Position numbers and translations under genes: made by a program. Below are positions 53,600 through 64,000 of a DNA stretch of 64,000 nt, piece by piece. Numbering within the stretch: the stretch's first letter is position 1; every line of letters begins with the position of its first letter. Location of the stretch: assembly GCA_963575745.1 (NCBI GenBank), contig CAUYUJ010021161.1:62001-126000 (forward strand). Direction: 5' to 3'. The DNA is from Prorocentrum cordatum. Its lineage: Eukaryota; Sar; Dinophyceae; Prorocentrales; Prorocentraceae. The notes beneath the pieces are model-generated. The model was not told the DNA's origin, made no database searches, and saw nothing but the letters and a program-made list of their open reading frames with translations.

Positions 53600-54330
53600 C
53601 AAATACTGGAACCCTCTTGGGACTGGAACCCTCTTGGGATTTGTTGGGGGGCCTCGTCCGGCCGCTCGCTGGGAGTTTGACGTAGCTTCTTGGGAGCCTC
53701 TGAACCTGTCGGGGGCCTCCTGGAAGCAGGTTCGAAGCATTTGGGGGGCCGATTTGGGGCTTCTCGGGGCCTCCTTTGGGCCTCTTGGGGGTCTCCTGGG
53801 GCCTCTTGAGGGGCCTCCTGGGGGCCTCCTGGCGGCCTCTTGGGGCGGAAGGCTCGAGCTTGCGGTTCGTGGTCCCCCTCTGGGCCCCCTCTTGGGCCCG
53901 TCTTGGGGCCCTCTTGGGCCATCTTGGGCGCCTCTTGGGCCGTCTTGGGGCCCTCTTGGGCTGTCCTGGGGCCCTCTTGGAAGCTTCTTGGGCCGTCTTG
54001 GGGCGGTCTTGGGCGCCTCTTGGGCCGTCCTGTAACGTCGGAAAGCCCAAAAGGCAACTTTGTTGAAAATGTACGTTTTACGAAGGGAATGGGCAATTTT
54101 TTGCGTCTGGGGGCCCTCTTGGGACGCATGTTGGAGGCTTTTTGGGGCCTCTTGGGGGCGTCCTTGGACGTCTGGAGGCCATCTTCAGCATCTCGGAGCC
54201 CTCTTGGAGGCCTCTTGGAAGTTTCTTGGGCCGTCTTGGGCGCTTCTGGGGCCCTCTTGTCTGACCGGGGAGGCCTCCGGCAAGCCCCGACGAGCCTCCG
54301 GGCCCCCCGGAGCCCACATTTGCGGTCGAG
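53600..54330. repeat. GGCCCCCAAGA array, inverted orientation
   Basis: Reads CTCTTGGGCCGTCTTGGGG on the plus strand. An AT-rich spacer at 54025-54110 (GTTGAAAATGTACGTTTTACG) is an inverted member of the spacer family seen at 20136-20911 and 24240. It shows that the family is dispersed and not confined to the duplicated block. Confidence 0.88.
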
Positions 54331-54384
54331 GTCCCGGCCCCGGGCCCCCGGACCCGGTCCCCCGTCGTATGTATATGTCCTCGT

Positions 54385-54387
54385 TTC

Positions 54388-54423
<36 letters not shown>
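54385..54423. repeat. (CT)n microsatellite
   Basis: A short CT dinucleotide run. Confidence 0.95.
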
Positions 54424-54574
54424 GCTGGCCCTGTCTTCTTGCATGCGTGCCTTCGTGGGAATTATATGTATGGGCATGGATAAACATCGCGGTCTTCGGC
54501 ACCGCGCTCACGGTTATACCGGCGAAAAAAAAGCGCGCGAGTGGTCGAAAGCGACGTCGTCCGCGCTAAACCAC

Positions 54575-54785
54575 GCGCGCTAATTAACGCGTGCTACTCG
54601 CTAATTCAACAAGCTATGATTAGCGCGTAGACTTGCAAATTAGCGCGCGCCCGTTAATTTTAGAGCTGACTACTCGCTAATTAGGATTGACAGCGCTAAT
54701 TAGTACATATTCATATACGTATCTGCGCTAATTAGCGATGGGAAACTAATTAGCGCAGATATGGAGCTCATGGCGCTAACTGGCC
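54575..54785. repeat. GCGCTAATTAG cluster (right) with 16-bp hairpin
   Basis: At least eight copies of GCTAATTAG or its complement occur in about 210 bases, on both strands. The arms TATCTGCGCTAATTAG (54720-54735) and its perfect complement (54746-54761) flank a 10-nt loop. The same 17-nt word TATCTGCGCTAATTAGC is present at 2207-2223. The cluster borders very GC-rich DNA on its right, whereas the left cluster has GC-rich DNA on its left. Confidence 0.85.
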
Positions 54786-57700
54786 CGCCGCGCCCGGGCC
54801 CCGGCCGCGCGCGCGCGCAAGCCGCGCGGCGCTCGAGTCGCAGCTATCGGCAACGCGCTCGCCAACCATGAGAACTCTCTGACCGCCGCGATTTACGCCG
54901 CCGACACGGCGGCCATGGGCGTTCAACTACCTGCAGGACCTCGCCGTCGCAGCCTTGGCCCTGTGACAAGACCAACAGGGGCAAGTCCACGAGGATCTGG
55001 ATGCCACTTTACTCTGGGTGCAATTGGAGAGAGGGCGACGGGCCCCTGGAAGCCGCGCGCCAGCTGGCGCCGCCTGGATATCGCCAAAGGTTGGCTGGCG
55101 AACGTGGCGGAGCAGATGGGGCCCCGCCGCCGCGAGCCTTGATTCCCAAATCCCGACGGCCAGGAGGCTTCTAGAATTGGGAACGCAATGCGCACGGGGA
55201 ACGCCCAGGTCTCCAGCCACGGGGGCAGCACAGATCGATTCCGAGCCTTCGCGTCCGACGAGGCCGCCAGCGACGGCCCCGTCGTCGCAACCAGCGAGCG
55301 CAAGACCCCGGCGTTGCCCCTGCTGTTGGAAAGCCAGCGCGGGAAGAGCTCGCGACACTCGTTTTTCCGCGAGTGAAAAGAGAGCAAGGAGCGACGACGG
55401 CCGCGGCATGGAAGTCATAAGACGCAATGGATCTAAACAAATTTGTCTGTCCACTGGCCGCTCGGCCCTGCCCGCTCGCCAGCGGCGGGGGCCCCGCCCC
55501 CGATCAAAGCTCCGCCCGGCGCGCTGGTCCGCGAGATGTACAAGCCAGCCCCCGGGCAGAGCGGCAGCGCGTAGCGGCCTTTCCAGGCCCCGCCAATCGC
55601 GCGCCGCCCAGCCCCCGCGCCCGGCGCCGCCTCGGGCTCGAGCTGGGGCGCGCCCCAACTGCGCAGCCAACCTCGGCCCCTTTTCGATTCTCAGCCGCAG
55701 TGGGTCGGCAGCGACCTGCCGCGACCCAGGCCGCCGCGGGCGCTGCGTTCCTGCGCGGGCCCCCCAGAGGAGAAAACTGCAATGCGTGCGTTCTTAAGCT
55801 GTTGCTGTCGCCACTGCCATCTGAATTCAACAAAAGCAATCGTCGGGCGCGGCCGCTCGCGGCGCCGGGCTGGAGGCAACCGCCCCCGCGCCGCGCCCAG
55901 ATGCGCGGGCCGCCCCGCGCCGCTGGGCTGAGGGCCCCGGCAACTGACTCGCAAGTCCTCGGGGCGCCGAGGGAATTGGCGGGGAGGCATTCGGGGGCGC
56001 GCGCGGGGGGCCAGCCAGTCAACAATCGCACCCCCTGTTTCCCTGAGCAATTTTTCGCGCGCGTGCACTTGCCCATTCTCGCTCGCGGCCGCGCCAGACC
56101 GCGCGCGGGAGGACTCCACGCGCGGCAGGGCGACGCAACGGCCGCCCGACGCCTGGGCGCGCTAGACGCGCGAGCCGTCGGCCGCGCCGCCGTCGCCCGC
56201 AACTCGACGGGCGTCGATGCAATGCTCCGACACGAGGTCGATTGTCGTGGCTGGTGGTCGCCGAGGACTCGGGAACTCAAGACTCGCGGCCCGTCGGCCG
56301 CCTCGCCGTTGTCCGCGACTGTCGGGTTTTCAGCCGCAGCGTTCCGTCATGGGGCACGATCAAAGTTGCGCGATTCAGCGACTTTGGCACTGGCGCCCCA
56401 AAGATTCCCGCAATTCCATCATCGTCGCTACATCCGCCTCCCCCACCCCTACCCACCCTCCGCGATCCGAGGGGGGTGGCCGCCGCATTGGGCGAGCCGC
56501 GCCGCTACTTTTCTCTCGTGCGCAGGCAGGGCATGTCCGACTCATGCCGTCGTTGTCACGCTTCCATTGCCGCTGTTGCCCCCTTCCCCCCTTGCCCTGG
56601 CGACGGTCGCCCGCCTCTCCAGGGGGGGCCCGCGGGGCCCGCGGTTTCTTTGGGACTTGCCGGGCCCTCTGCTGCCCTTTTCGCATTCTCGCTCGGCATC
56701 CCGTGGACTGCGCCCCGCCCCTTTTGTCGGCGCCTGGGCCACTCGCGCCTCTCGCCTTTCCAATGGATGGCCTGCGAGGGTCAGCGCCCTCGCCGGGCGC
56801 GCCGAACCCGCTGCCGCGCCTCCGCGCGCGCGCGGCAACCGCTCTCGACGCTCGCCCCCCCCGCCGGGCAACTGCGCCCTGCGTCTCCGGCCCCCCCGGG
56901 CACGCGCGACGCCCCCGGTCGCCCCCGCCTCGCCCGCTCGCGCCGAGCGCCGTCTTTTCGAACGGCGCGAGAGAATCAGCGGCGTCGCCGGGCGCGCCGC
57001 GCCCGCCGCTCGCCCCGCGCCGCCCCCGCGCCAAATCTCCGGAGCCGGATTGCTCGAAGCGCCTTGCCGCCCGCGCAAACGCGCCGCCGCCGGGTCGACG
57101 GCGCGCGGGCCTCGGCTCGAGCGCCGCGCGCCCCGCGGCCGCCCCGCCCCCGACCAGCAGCGGCCATTCGCCCGTTCAGCGATGGCGCCCCTGTCCGGGA
57201 ACCTGCGCGGGGCATCTCGACAATCGAAGCCTCGCCGCTGGAAGCTCGGGCCGCCCGGCGCAGGCGCTCAGTCGTCTCCCGCGCGGGGCTGCCGTGCTCT
57301 TGTCGCGCGAGTCCCCGCCGGGCCCTGCCCCCCCCCCCCTCGCCTCTGGCCCCCCCCCCCCCCCCCCCTCCCCAGCGCAATTGAGAGCCACGCCCGCCGC
57401 GTCCCCGACCGAGCCGCAGAGAAACGCCCAGCCCCCTCGAAGGGGGCCGACGCCGCGCGCCAGGCATCGCGGGCACCCAGCGCTAAAACATCTCGCGCCC
57501 GAGCCCTGCGGTTTCACGTCCGCGGGCTGGACCAGAACTTCACGGGGATTGTCGCCCGTGGACCCCGCGGAGAAGGCCCTCGTATTTTCTGGTATTTTCG
57601 GGCATGGAGGTCGATCAGTTTGAACCCAGCGGCTGTGAGAGCGCGGCATCAAGCTCGGAATCTCGAAATGCGCGGTCGACCGGGCGGGGGGCGGTAGAGC
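54786..57700. other. Extremely GC-rich region without a credible gene
   Basis: A plus-strand frame is open for 756 codons (55427-57697), but overlapping long frames exist in several phases and all encode Arg/Ala/Pro-rich low-complexity sequence without motifs, as expected when stop codons are rare by composition. C-runs lie at 57330-57369. It resembles a CpG-island-like block. Confidence 0.6.
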
Positions 57701-59344
57701 CATGCTGTTTTGAAGAAGCTTGAGAAAACGAGCCTCTCGCGCAAGCAGCGACATCGCGATGTCACTGCGCGCAGATTGGCTGCATTCGCGTCAGCACGAG
57801 TCGCAGCGAAAACGCCAAATGGCATCCACGCAGCCACAATTGCAACTCTGTGTTTTTTGGCCCGCCGGACACCCGAAGCAATCGCAGTGCTAGTTTCGAG
57901 CGCACACGGGCATGCCGATTGCATGGGGCGCTGCATTTGGCAGCAAAACAATCTACGTTTGGCAGTGGCCACTGGTGTTGGATCACATCTGGTACGGCGT
58001 CTGTGCTCTCACCAGCACGTCTCAGGTTAGCATGGGCTGCGCGGCGCTCCACGCGTGGGCAAGAATTCGTGGTGAGAGTTCTGTTTGTTGCGTTATTGCT
58101 GATGTTGTTGTCGTTTGTTGTCGTCGTCCCACCCGCGACCCACCCGCGACCCAACCGCGACACCCTCTACACCCGTCCCATGGCTTTCCTGCATCGCCAC
58201 GGGTTTATCATTTAAACAGTCGGGCTCGGACCCATTGGAGACCAGCTCCACGAGCACGCGTTCTTTTTGCCGAAGCGGCAACGAATGGTGCACGCATGCT
58301 GCAGGCATGCAAACCCCAGTCGGTCAATGTCTGGGAGGTAGGTTGGACGTCCGAAGAAGCAATGCAGAATTCGCATGCCAACGTTTCACCACACATGCCA
58401 AAATATGTTGTGACGCAGCGTTCCATAAACTGAAGGACGACGTACCTCCAGACGGCGAACCGCCTGTATCACGAGTGCATTCAGGAAGTGATTATTGGAA
58501 GAAGCGCGTGCAGGCGAACTTGCTTCGCTGAGACAGCAGCAGTCCAAAAAGAAGCAGCAGCGTGTAATGTGCACATTCGCACAGTCAAACGTTAAAGAAG
58601 AACTATACAATGCGTTCTCAAGCAAATGTTCATTATAGGGGCGGGCTCGACGGGGGTACCTACCAAACTCGGCCACTTGGTGTGCCCATCCAAATGGGCT
58701 GAAACAGTGTCGCCCCTCTGACGCCGGGGAAAGTATCGCCAATACAAGCGGAGGAGGTGCCGCCAGCGATGATTCACTCGATCGCACGGAAGGCGAAGAT
58801 TTCAATACAGCCGGCGATCTAGAGCTGAACCTCCCAAGGACCACGTCCCCAACCTCTTCCTCGGCCAGAATTCGGGGACAAAAACACACATTGTTGTCGT
58901 CATGTTGGGGCCTATTCTGTCCGGTGGCAAGGAGGACACGCTGGGGGTACAAATCTTGCTTTCCCACCACGCTATCCACATCTAGGGTGTCCGGATATTC
59001 GCAGGAGGGGCGGGATACCAAACACCGCGCCTCAGCGCCGAATTGCTTCGTGTCCGCAGGCGGCCCAGCAGGCTTGGCTGACGTTTTTACGTCGCTGGTT
59101 CCCGCCCAACCAATCCATTTTCAAACCAGTACACGGAATCCACCGCTCTCGCAACCTTCTTTCAGCTCCTGGCTCCCGAGGTTACGTGTGTATCAGACGG
59201 AACTTCGGGGGGGCACCCACCTAGCTTTAAGTCGTGCCTGTCCCGCTACAGGGGGAATATTCACAAATATTCGAACGAATAATTAGGGTACGATGTTTCG
59301 CAGATGTTTGGCACTTCTCGAATATGTTTGCGCTACTGCAAAAG
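57701..59344. other. Unresolved region, no confident gene
   Basis: Open frames are short and mutually overlapping. A plus-strand frame near 58350-58531 (CQRFTTHAKICCDAAFHKL) looks somewhat protein-like but has no partner exon or recognised family. A CCCACCCGCGA triplication lies at 58127-58162. Confidence 0.4.
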
Positions 59345-59444
59345 NNNNNNNNNNNNNNNNNNNNNNNNNNNNNNNNNNNNNNNNNNNNNNNNNNNNNNNN
59401 NNNNNNNNNNNNNNNNNNNNNNNNNNNNNNNNNNNNNNNNNNNN
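59345..59444. other. Assembly gap, 100 N
   Basis: Exactly 100 N. I saw no repeated sequence across its edges, unlike the first gap. A CCT microsatellite follows at once, which may have ended the contig. Confidence 0.99.
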
Positions 59445-59521
59445 CCTCCTCCTCCGCCTCTCCTCCTCCTCCTCCTCCTCCTCCTCCTCCTCCTCCTCCT
59501 CCTCCTCCTCCTCCTCCTCCT
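59445..59521. repeat. (CCT)n microsatellite
   Basis: About 25 CCT units, followed by a short GGTC repeat. Confidence 0.97.
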
Positions 59522-59842
59522 CGGTCGGTCGGTCGGTCGATGAAGGCCTCTGAGTCACGCAGCCTATCACAGTGGATTAAGTGGAGAGAGGGCAGCAAGC
59601 AGAGGCAGCAAAGGGGATTAAAAGAACTGGCCGCACCACACCTAAGCTGGCAGGACGTTCCCCTCATCACCCTCATCCCCCAGAGGTTCCAAACCGTAAG
59701 GGTCCAGCTTGAGCTCCAGCTCAGTGAGCTCAGGGGCAAGGTCACGGTGATTGGATGACTGGAGGAGAGCGGCGAATTCCAGGGCCACGCAAGCAAGAGG
59801 CGGGAGAGTGGACACGAGAGGGATGGAAGACTGCACACCAGA

Positions 59843-60575
59843 CTATAGAATGCTACTCCCTTCGCAATCCACTCTACATCCCTCAAGCATGCTCACCTCT
59901 TTAAGTCCCCAAATTGTGGGTTTCGAGGCTTCGTTGGCCCACGGGACATGCATGATGCCAAATGGTACCTGCGCGGCCCGACAGGCGTGCGTCAACCAGA
60001 GCACCGCCCTAAGAGCGCGATTATCCTCCCGTACGGGAGTGAACTCTACTTCACGGAGGGCTCTCCTTCCCCAAGGAGAGCGGGGGTCCCGCGGCAAACG
60101 TGTACGTGCCCCCATCAGCCTGCCAGGTACCCCTGGGGGGCCCAGCCCAAAGCCCCCCAACAAAACCGTCCTGGATGAGCTGAGCCCAAAAGCGTAGCAC
60201 GTGTGGCAGCGCAAGCTGTCCCCACCCTTCCTGATCCCCTAAGGTGAGAATGCTGGCCCTTTTTCCACTGTTCGCCAATTCTCGCTCAAGTGACTCAATA
60301 AAGTCACCGTCGTGCCTGTTTCCCGTGTACAGGCACAAGAAGATAGACCTTGGCTCCAGCCCTTCCTTGCTCGGTCCTGGATCAGTGGGGTTTGGCTTCT
60401 GCCGAGGTTTAGGGATGGGGGCGCGCACAGCGGGAGGGAGGCAAGGAGGCCCCCGAGGCCCCGAGTGGGCCTCTATACAAAACGAGGGTCCAAAGAGCTG
60501 CACGGGGGGGAACTCTGCAACAATTATCGCTCTTACCTTTGCTGCGATTCTTCTTCTGCACCTCTCTCCCAGCAT
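59843..60575 (-). pseudogene. LINE-B tail: cytosine-methyltransferase-like domain (decayed)
   Basis: Numbered from the open frame at 60575, residues 79-90 read FLCLYTGNRHDG, in the place of the glycine-rich SAM-binding motif I, and residues 143-151 read WAGPPRGTW, in the place of the catalytic PPC motif IV, with Arg where Cys would be. Just after it the frame shifts, and RLMGARTRLP...SPWG with DNRALRAVLWL continues the domain to 59843. Dinoflagellate retroelements and related proteins often carry a domain with a PPC-T-F/W motif followed by a PGPxPLR-like stretch, and retrotransposon-borne cytosine methyltransferases are known from Symbiodinium. Assignment here rests on motif order only. The missing Cys and the frameshift suggest this copy is inactive. 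Confidence 0.4.
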
Positions 60576-60591
60576 CCCTCCAGACTTGCAT

Positions 60592-61320
60592 CTCCTCCTC
60601 CCCAGCCTTGTATCCTGCCTGGTCCCATGCCAGTCTGCATTTGTGGGACCTTCTTAAATGAACCTGAAGGCGGTTCGGGGTATGTCATTGTTTTCTGCAG
60701 CACTGGCACTCCGTGCCCGCGGCCCAGCACATCGGATCCCTCATGTTTTTAGGTTGCCTAGCCATGCGAATGTTATAAGTCCTGATCTGCTCTGTCGCGA
60801 AGCCACATTCGTAGCGCACATACATGGTGATCGTGCCTTCTGGAACTTCGTTAGCATTGGGCCTCTCATTCTGGATGAGCTGGATGTGCCTGTCAAGCTG
60901 CATCGCTCGATAATCTTCTTCAAAATTTTGCTGCGCTCTGGCGGCCGCCTTGGCCACTCGTCGAAGGAATGTGCGTGGCTCCGCCCTGGCCTCCGTGAGC
61001 CAGCACAGCAAGGACGCCTGGTGTCGCAGCTCCCCTTTGAGGCAAAGCGGAGCCATCCATCTTAGATCATCTGCCACTTGCACTAGCCAGCCGCTGTTTG
61101 CTTGAAAAAGAAACCCAATTGCAACTCTGAGTGCTGGCGGTGCTTGACGCAGCAGCCTGGGTAAGTACCTGAGGCGCGCCACCCGCAGCACATCTGTGGC
61201 CTCCATCCTGTGCGCTTGTGACAAAATGTCTTTGTGTGCAATGCGCCCTACGTCGGAATTGCTGATCGACAGTCCCAGGGCGGCCCTGTAGGGCCTTATC
61301 TGAGCATTGAGAAGTTGTTT
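60592..61320 (-). pseudogene. LINE-B connecting region and C2H2 zinc finger
   Basis: The frame carries LLNAQIRPYRAALGLS near 61315-61270, a helical region (DVLRVARLRYLPRLLRQ) and then CQCC followed, after an in-frame TGA, by NRLQVHLRRSHKC. Counted through the stop this is Cys-x2-Cys-x12-His-x4-His, a standard C2H2 finger. A nucleic-acid-binding finger after the reverse transcriptase is usual in LINEs of the R2/NeSL type and in several dinoflagellate elements. The stop is a TGA at 60685-60687. Confidence 0.6.
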
Positions 61321-61645
61321 TGGCTAGTCGTGCGCTGAGCTGGCCCCAGATGGAGGCATTGTAAAACAGCCCTGTGAGCGCGAAACTTTCCGCATATCTG
61401 ACTTTCAGATCAAGCCTGAGCTTCTCCCGAGGCCCAAGGGTGCGCTGAATTGGCCGCACCTCACTGGCCACCGAGGCTATCCTGTAGGCTATCTCATCCG
61501 ACATGTCGAGACGATCGTTGACCACGGTACCCAGGGCCTTGACAGTTCGCTTCACTTGAACAGCCGCTCCCAGGGAGGGGATGTACACTTCTCGGCCCTG
61601 GGGCCCCCAAAACTCCTGCTGAGCCGTTTTGGTGCCTGGTCCCAC
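61067..61645 (-). pseudogene. LINE-B reverse transcriptase thumb/connection, shifted frame
   Basis: After the reverse transcriptase frame is lost near 61640, the protein continues in this frame with KTAQQEFWGPQGREVYIPSL and KALGTVVNDRLDMSDEIAYR, then ALTGLFYNASIWG. This is the usual order of a LINE thumb and the following helical region. The useful part ends near 61315, where the frame shifts again. Confidence 0.6.
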
Positions 61646-63602
61646 AGGAAAGCGCAGCGGTCTTACTTAGATTGAGCCGCAATCCGCTGTTAAAGGTCAC
61701 TTCTGCCAAATGTCCGGTGGCCTTCACAAGCGCAGCTCGTGTATCAGCCGCCTGGTCAATGGCACAGAGTACAGTGAGGTCATCAACGAAAGAGATGGTA
61801 TCGTGTGCCTGGTCTAAATCCGTTTCCTGCGCAAACCGAACGGCCCCTGGCGCCAAACCTGGCTTCCACGTGAGCCCTTCTTCATTAAGCCTGGCCTGGA
61901 GGTCCCGAATCATCGGGGAAAAAACGTAGTTGAAAGCGTCAGTCGCTAGGACTGTCCCAGGTTTGGTTCCCAGCATGGGTTTCTTAAACCCTTTGGCGTT
62001 CTTGCACGCCCAAAATCCCGAGGATAGGGCCGCCGAAAAAAGTGAATTGAGATGTTCACTGGTGGAGCACTGCTCTAAGATAGGCGCCTGGGCAAGATGC
62101 TGCACTGCATGCATTAGTGCAGGATGGACAGGCAAGTTGCTAAGCGCGAGTTCAAAATCCTCTCTCTCGGCAGGCACATTGCAAAGACTTTGCCTGGTCA
62201 CAGTGTAAAAGGCGGCCTTTAAGTCTGCAGAAAGCGCTATGCTGCTCTTGCCTGCTCCCATGTGCATGTGCAGCTTAGCCGTTATGAAGTGAGTAGCAAA
62301 ATCCGTCCCCATGCCTACTCTGCCTCCACACTGGGATGCTTCCAGTGAGATGGCCATGACCGCCTGTACCTGCGCGCGGATGTGTGCGTGATAAACTTTA
62401 CTGATGGCCGAGGTGAGTAGTATGTTCCTTCTGCTCGAAGCATAGGGCCCATCTGGGCCCTTGAGGATACCCACGACAACCCCCTGCTTGAAACCCAAAG
62501 GCTCGGTGCCGATCAGGTTGGCTTTAAACGGCACTGGGTGCCAGACCCTCGCCAGAGCTTTTGGCACAACCCGCTGAAGCTCCCCCGCGACATTGTCAGG
62601 CGCGGCTTTGCCAGCAGGAACCTTGGCCAGGGCCCTTTGCAGAGCTCCCTTGGTAATTGGTCTCTTGACCTCTCTGGTGGCAGTAGTCGGCGGAGCTGGC
62701 GTAGCCGAGTTGTAAGCTGCAGCAATGTCACTTGGCTGAGCATCCAAGCCGAACTCAATCTCGCCAAAATGGCGCTGGAGATCGTCAGCCTGCGCTTCTA
62801 GCGTAGTAAGAATGGTGCCATCTGGTGCCTTTCTGAGCGGGAAGAATGCCTGCTTCTTGGATCTGTTTCCTCCTAGCATGAGCAAGCGCTTAACTTTGGT
62901 CCACTCAGAGCGTGGGAGTTTGGCATCTATGCTTAAATTGATCCCTTCACTCTGCTGCTCAAGTAGGGCGCAAAAACCATGATCTATGAGCTCTCGCAGT
63001 AAGGGCTGCGTACTGTGCACGAACCCCACAATGGCCAGCGTAAATTCTTCGGGCCGGGTCCGTTTATCAACGAAGGCCTGCGCCTCCGTGAGCACTACAT
63101 TCCAACATACTCTCGCCGCGATCATCGTTTGAGACAGCATGGCGCCATTTCCATTGCAAGCTCTGTTGGGGTCGTCCGTGGCACCCCAAACAGGGAGGGG
63201 GTCGGCGGGGAAAGCGTCGGCCATATCACCCCTGAGCTCTCCCTCTGCCACTTTGGATGCAAGCGCAAAGAGATGACCCACCGCCTCAGAAACTGATGTG
63301 TCCCTGACATGCTTTAGCACCTTTCGACACGCCCGTCGGGCCCAAACAAGCTGGACCGTTCTGGGTCGAATGTACGGTTTACGGACCCTTTTGGATTCTC
63401 TACCGAAGGTGGTCTGCCCTAACTTCCTCACAAAATCAGCTGTTCTGGTGTACTGATCATTGAGATTAACACTCCAATCATCAAGCTGAAACCCATCCAA
63501 CTCTTGAGCGAACAAAGCTTGGAGCTTGGGGTCCCTAAGTTTGATGGGGTCAATGGGCCTTTCACCTTTGGGGGGGGCCTGCCATTTGGGTATCCCAAGC
63601 AA
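61494..63602 (-). pseudogene. LINE-B reverse transcriptase
   Basis: A 702-codon open frame. It has a helical N-terminal part, ITKGALQRALAKVPAGKAAPDN (a fingers motif), GVVVGILKG, RNILLTSAISKVYH, ALSADLKAAFYTV with the first catalytic Asp, GTVLATDAFNYVFSPMI, and SFVDDLTVL at about 603-611 with the FVDD catalytic pair. The frame leaves the true protein near 61640 and ends in unrelated sequence at 61494. FVDD in place of the common YADD is also seen in other dinoflagellate LINE lineages. Annotated as pseudogene because flanking domains are out of frame, although the core is intact. Confidence 0.82.
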
Positions 63603-63984
63603 GTTGGACCATCACGGGGAAATGGTCATCGTGCTTACGACGCGCTTCCAAATCATAGGTTACCTTACATGACTGGGCCGTGGCCACAAGAGGTTCGGCC
63701 AGCAGGATGTAGTCAAGCCTACCCCACTCTCTTTTCTGGGAGACATAGGTATGTCCTCCCTCTGTGGGGTGCAAAAGAGTGTTGATGGCCGCGAGCTTGT
63801 TGGTCCTGAGGCAATTATGCATAAAGCTCCCACTCGTATCCTCTTGCTCTATTGGGCTCGCGTTGCCTACCCATTGTGATTGCACCGAACCGAATGCAGC
63901 GTTGCCGTCAACACACACAAAGTCGCATGGCCAGATGTCCAACTTCCTGTTAAGCTCATCCCAGAACCCCTTTCGGTCCGCCAC
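63562..63984 (-). pseudogene. LINE-B APE-like endonuclease, C-terminal part
   Basis: The C-terminal half of an exonuclease-endonuclease-phosphatase domain: CDFVCVDGNAAFGS (Asp-x-Asn), GGHTYVSQKREWGRLDYILL and DDHFPVMVQLAW (Asp-His pair). The N-terminal half is beyond the window. It overlaps the reverse transcriptase frame by about 40 bases; the shift is at a G8 run (63570-63577 on the plus strand), so a homopolymer error is as likely as decay. Confidence 0.75.
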
Positions 63985-64000
63985 ACGCGCCCCCCTACGT

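Larger units (their letters stand above)
59843..64000 (-). mobile_element. LINE-B, decayed non-LTR retrotransposon, truncated at window end
   Basis: The minus strand carries, in order, an endonuclease C-terminus, reverse transcriptase, a connecting region, a C2H2 zinc finger and a methyltransferase-like tail. The domains are in different frames: shifts occur near the G8 run at 63570-63577, near 61640, near 61315 and near 60120, and an in-frame TGA lies at 60685-60687. Its 5' end is beyond the window and its 3' end is not identified; it may reach the gap. It is unrelated in sequence to LINE-A. Confidence 0.8.

Noticed and set aside
55427-57697. 756-codon open frame in the GC-rich block
   Set aside because: Other phases and the opposite strand are also open over long distances, the product is Arg/Ala/Pro low complexity without motifs, and stops are rare there because of base composition.
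58386-59021. Minus-strand 211-codon frame
   Set aside because: No motif, no clear start context and overlap with equally long plus-strand frames.

Overview
The window looks like nuclear DNA of a core dinoflagellate. The evidence is the very high GC content, short multi-exon genes whose inferred introns use GC-AG and GA-AG as well as GT-AG ends, KRPAAA-type and other lineage-restricted hypothetical proteins, abundant microsatellites, degenerate minisatellites and non-LTR (LINE) retrotransposons. The genus cannot be fixed from sequence alone; Prorocentrum or a relative would fit. There is no sign of operons, ribosome binding sites or other prokaryotic organisation, and I support no RNA gene.

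Layout. 1-2206 is GC-rich DNA without a believable gene, followed by a cluster of GCGCTAATTAG motifs. 2588-3977 is a three-exon gene of unknown function. 4034-7506 holds microsatellites, palindromes and two uncertain coding segments. 7937-9555 is a three-exon KRPAAA-type gene whose introns appear to be GC-AG and GA-AG. 10319-11202 plus 18183-19049 are two parts of one plus-strand gene whose intron received a full-length minus-strand LINE (LINE-A, 11227-18036) with a 14-bp target-site duplication. 19080-24620 is mostly degenerate GGCCCCCAAGA arrays plus a clean 44-bp tandem repeat. On the minus strand follow an ADP-ribosyltransferase-fold gene (25023-25967), a 151-162-bp tandem repeat carrying GTTCGAATCC boxes, and a small cysteine-rich membrane protein gene (27408-27950). 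GAT microsatellites, more GGCCCCCAAGA arrays and unassigned DNA run to an assembly gap at 32173-32272.

The 20.2 kb before that gap (11948-32172) reappear almost unchanged directly after it (32273-52494). The match runs from the last base before the gap and from the first base after it, so this is most simply one locus present at the ends of two contigs that were scaffolded instead of merged. Every feature from 32273 to 52494 should be read as a second report of the first copy until shown otherwise.

After the duplication come short inverted repeats, another GGCCCCCAAGA array in opposite orientation, a second GCGCTAATTAG cluster with a perfect 16-bp hairpin, about 3 kb of extremely GC-rich DNA without a credible gene, a poorly resolved stretch, a second 100-N gap (59345-59444), and a decayed minus-strand LINE of another family (LINE-B, about 59843 to the window end). 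LINE-B shows endonuclease, reverse transcriptase, a C2H2 zinc finger and a tail that resembles a cytosine-methyltransferase fold. Intron placements are read by eye from phase and open frame and have no transcript support here.
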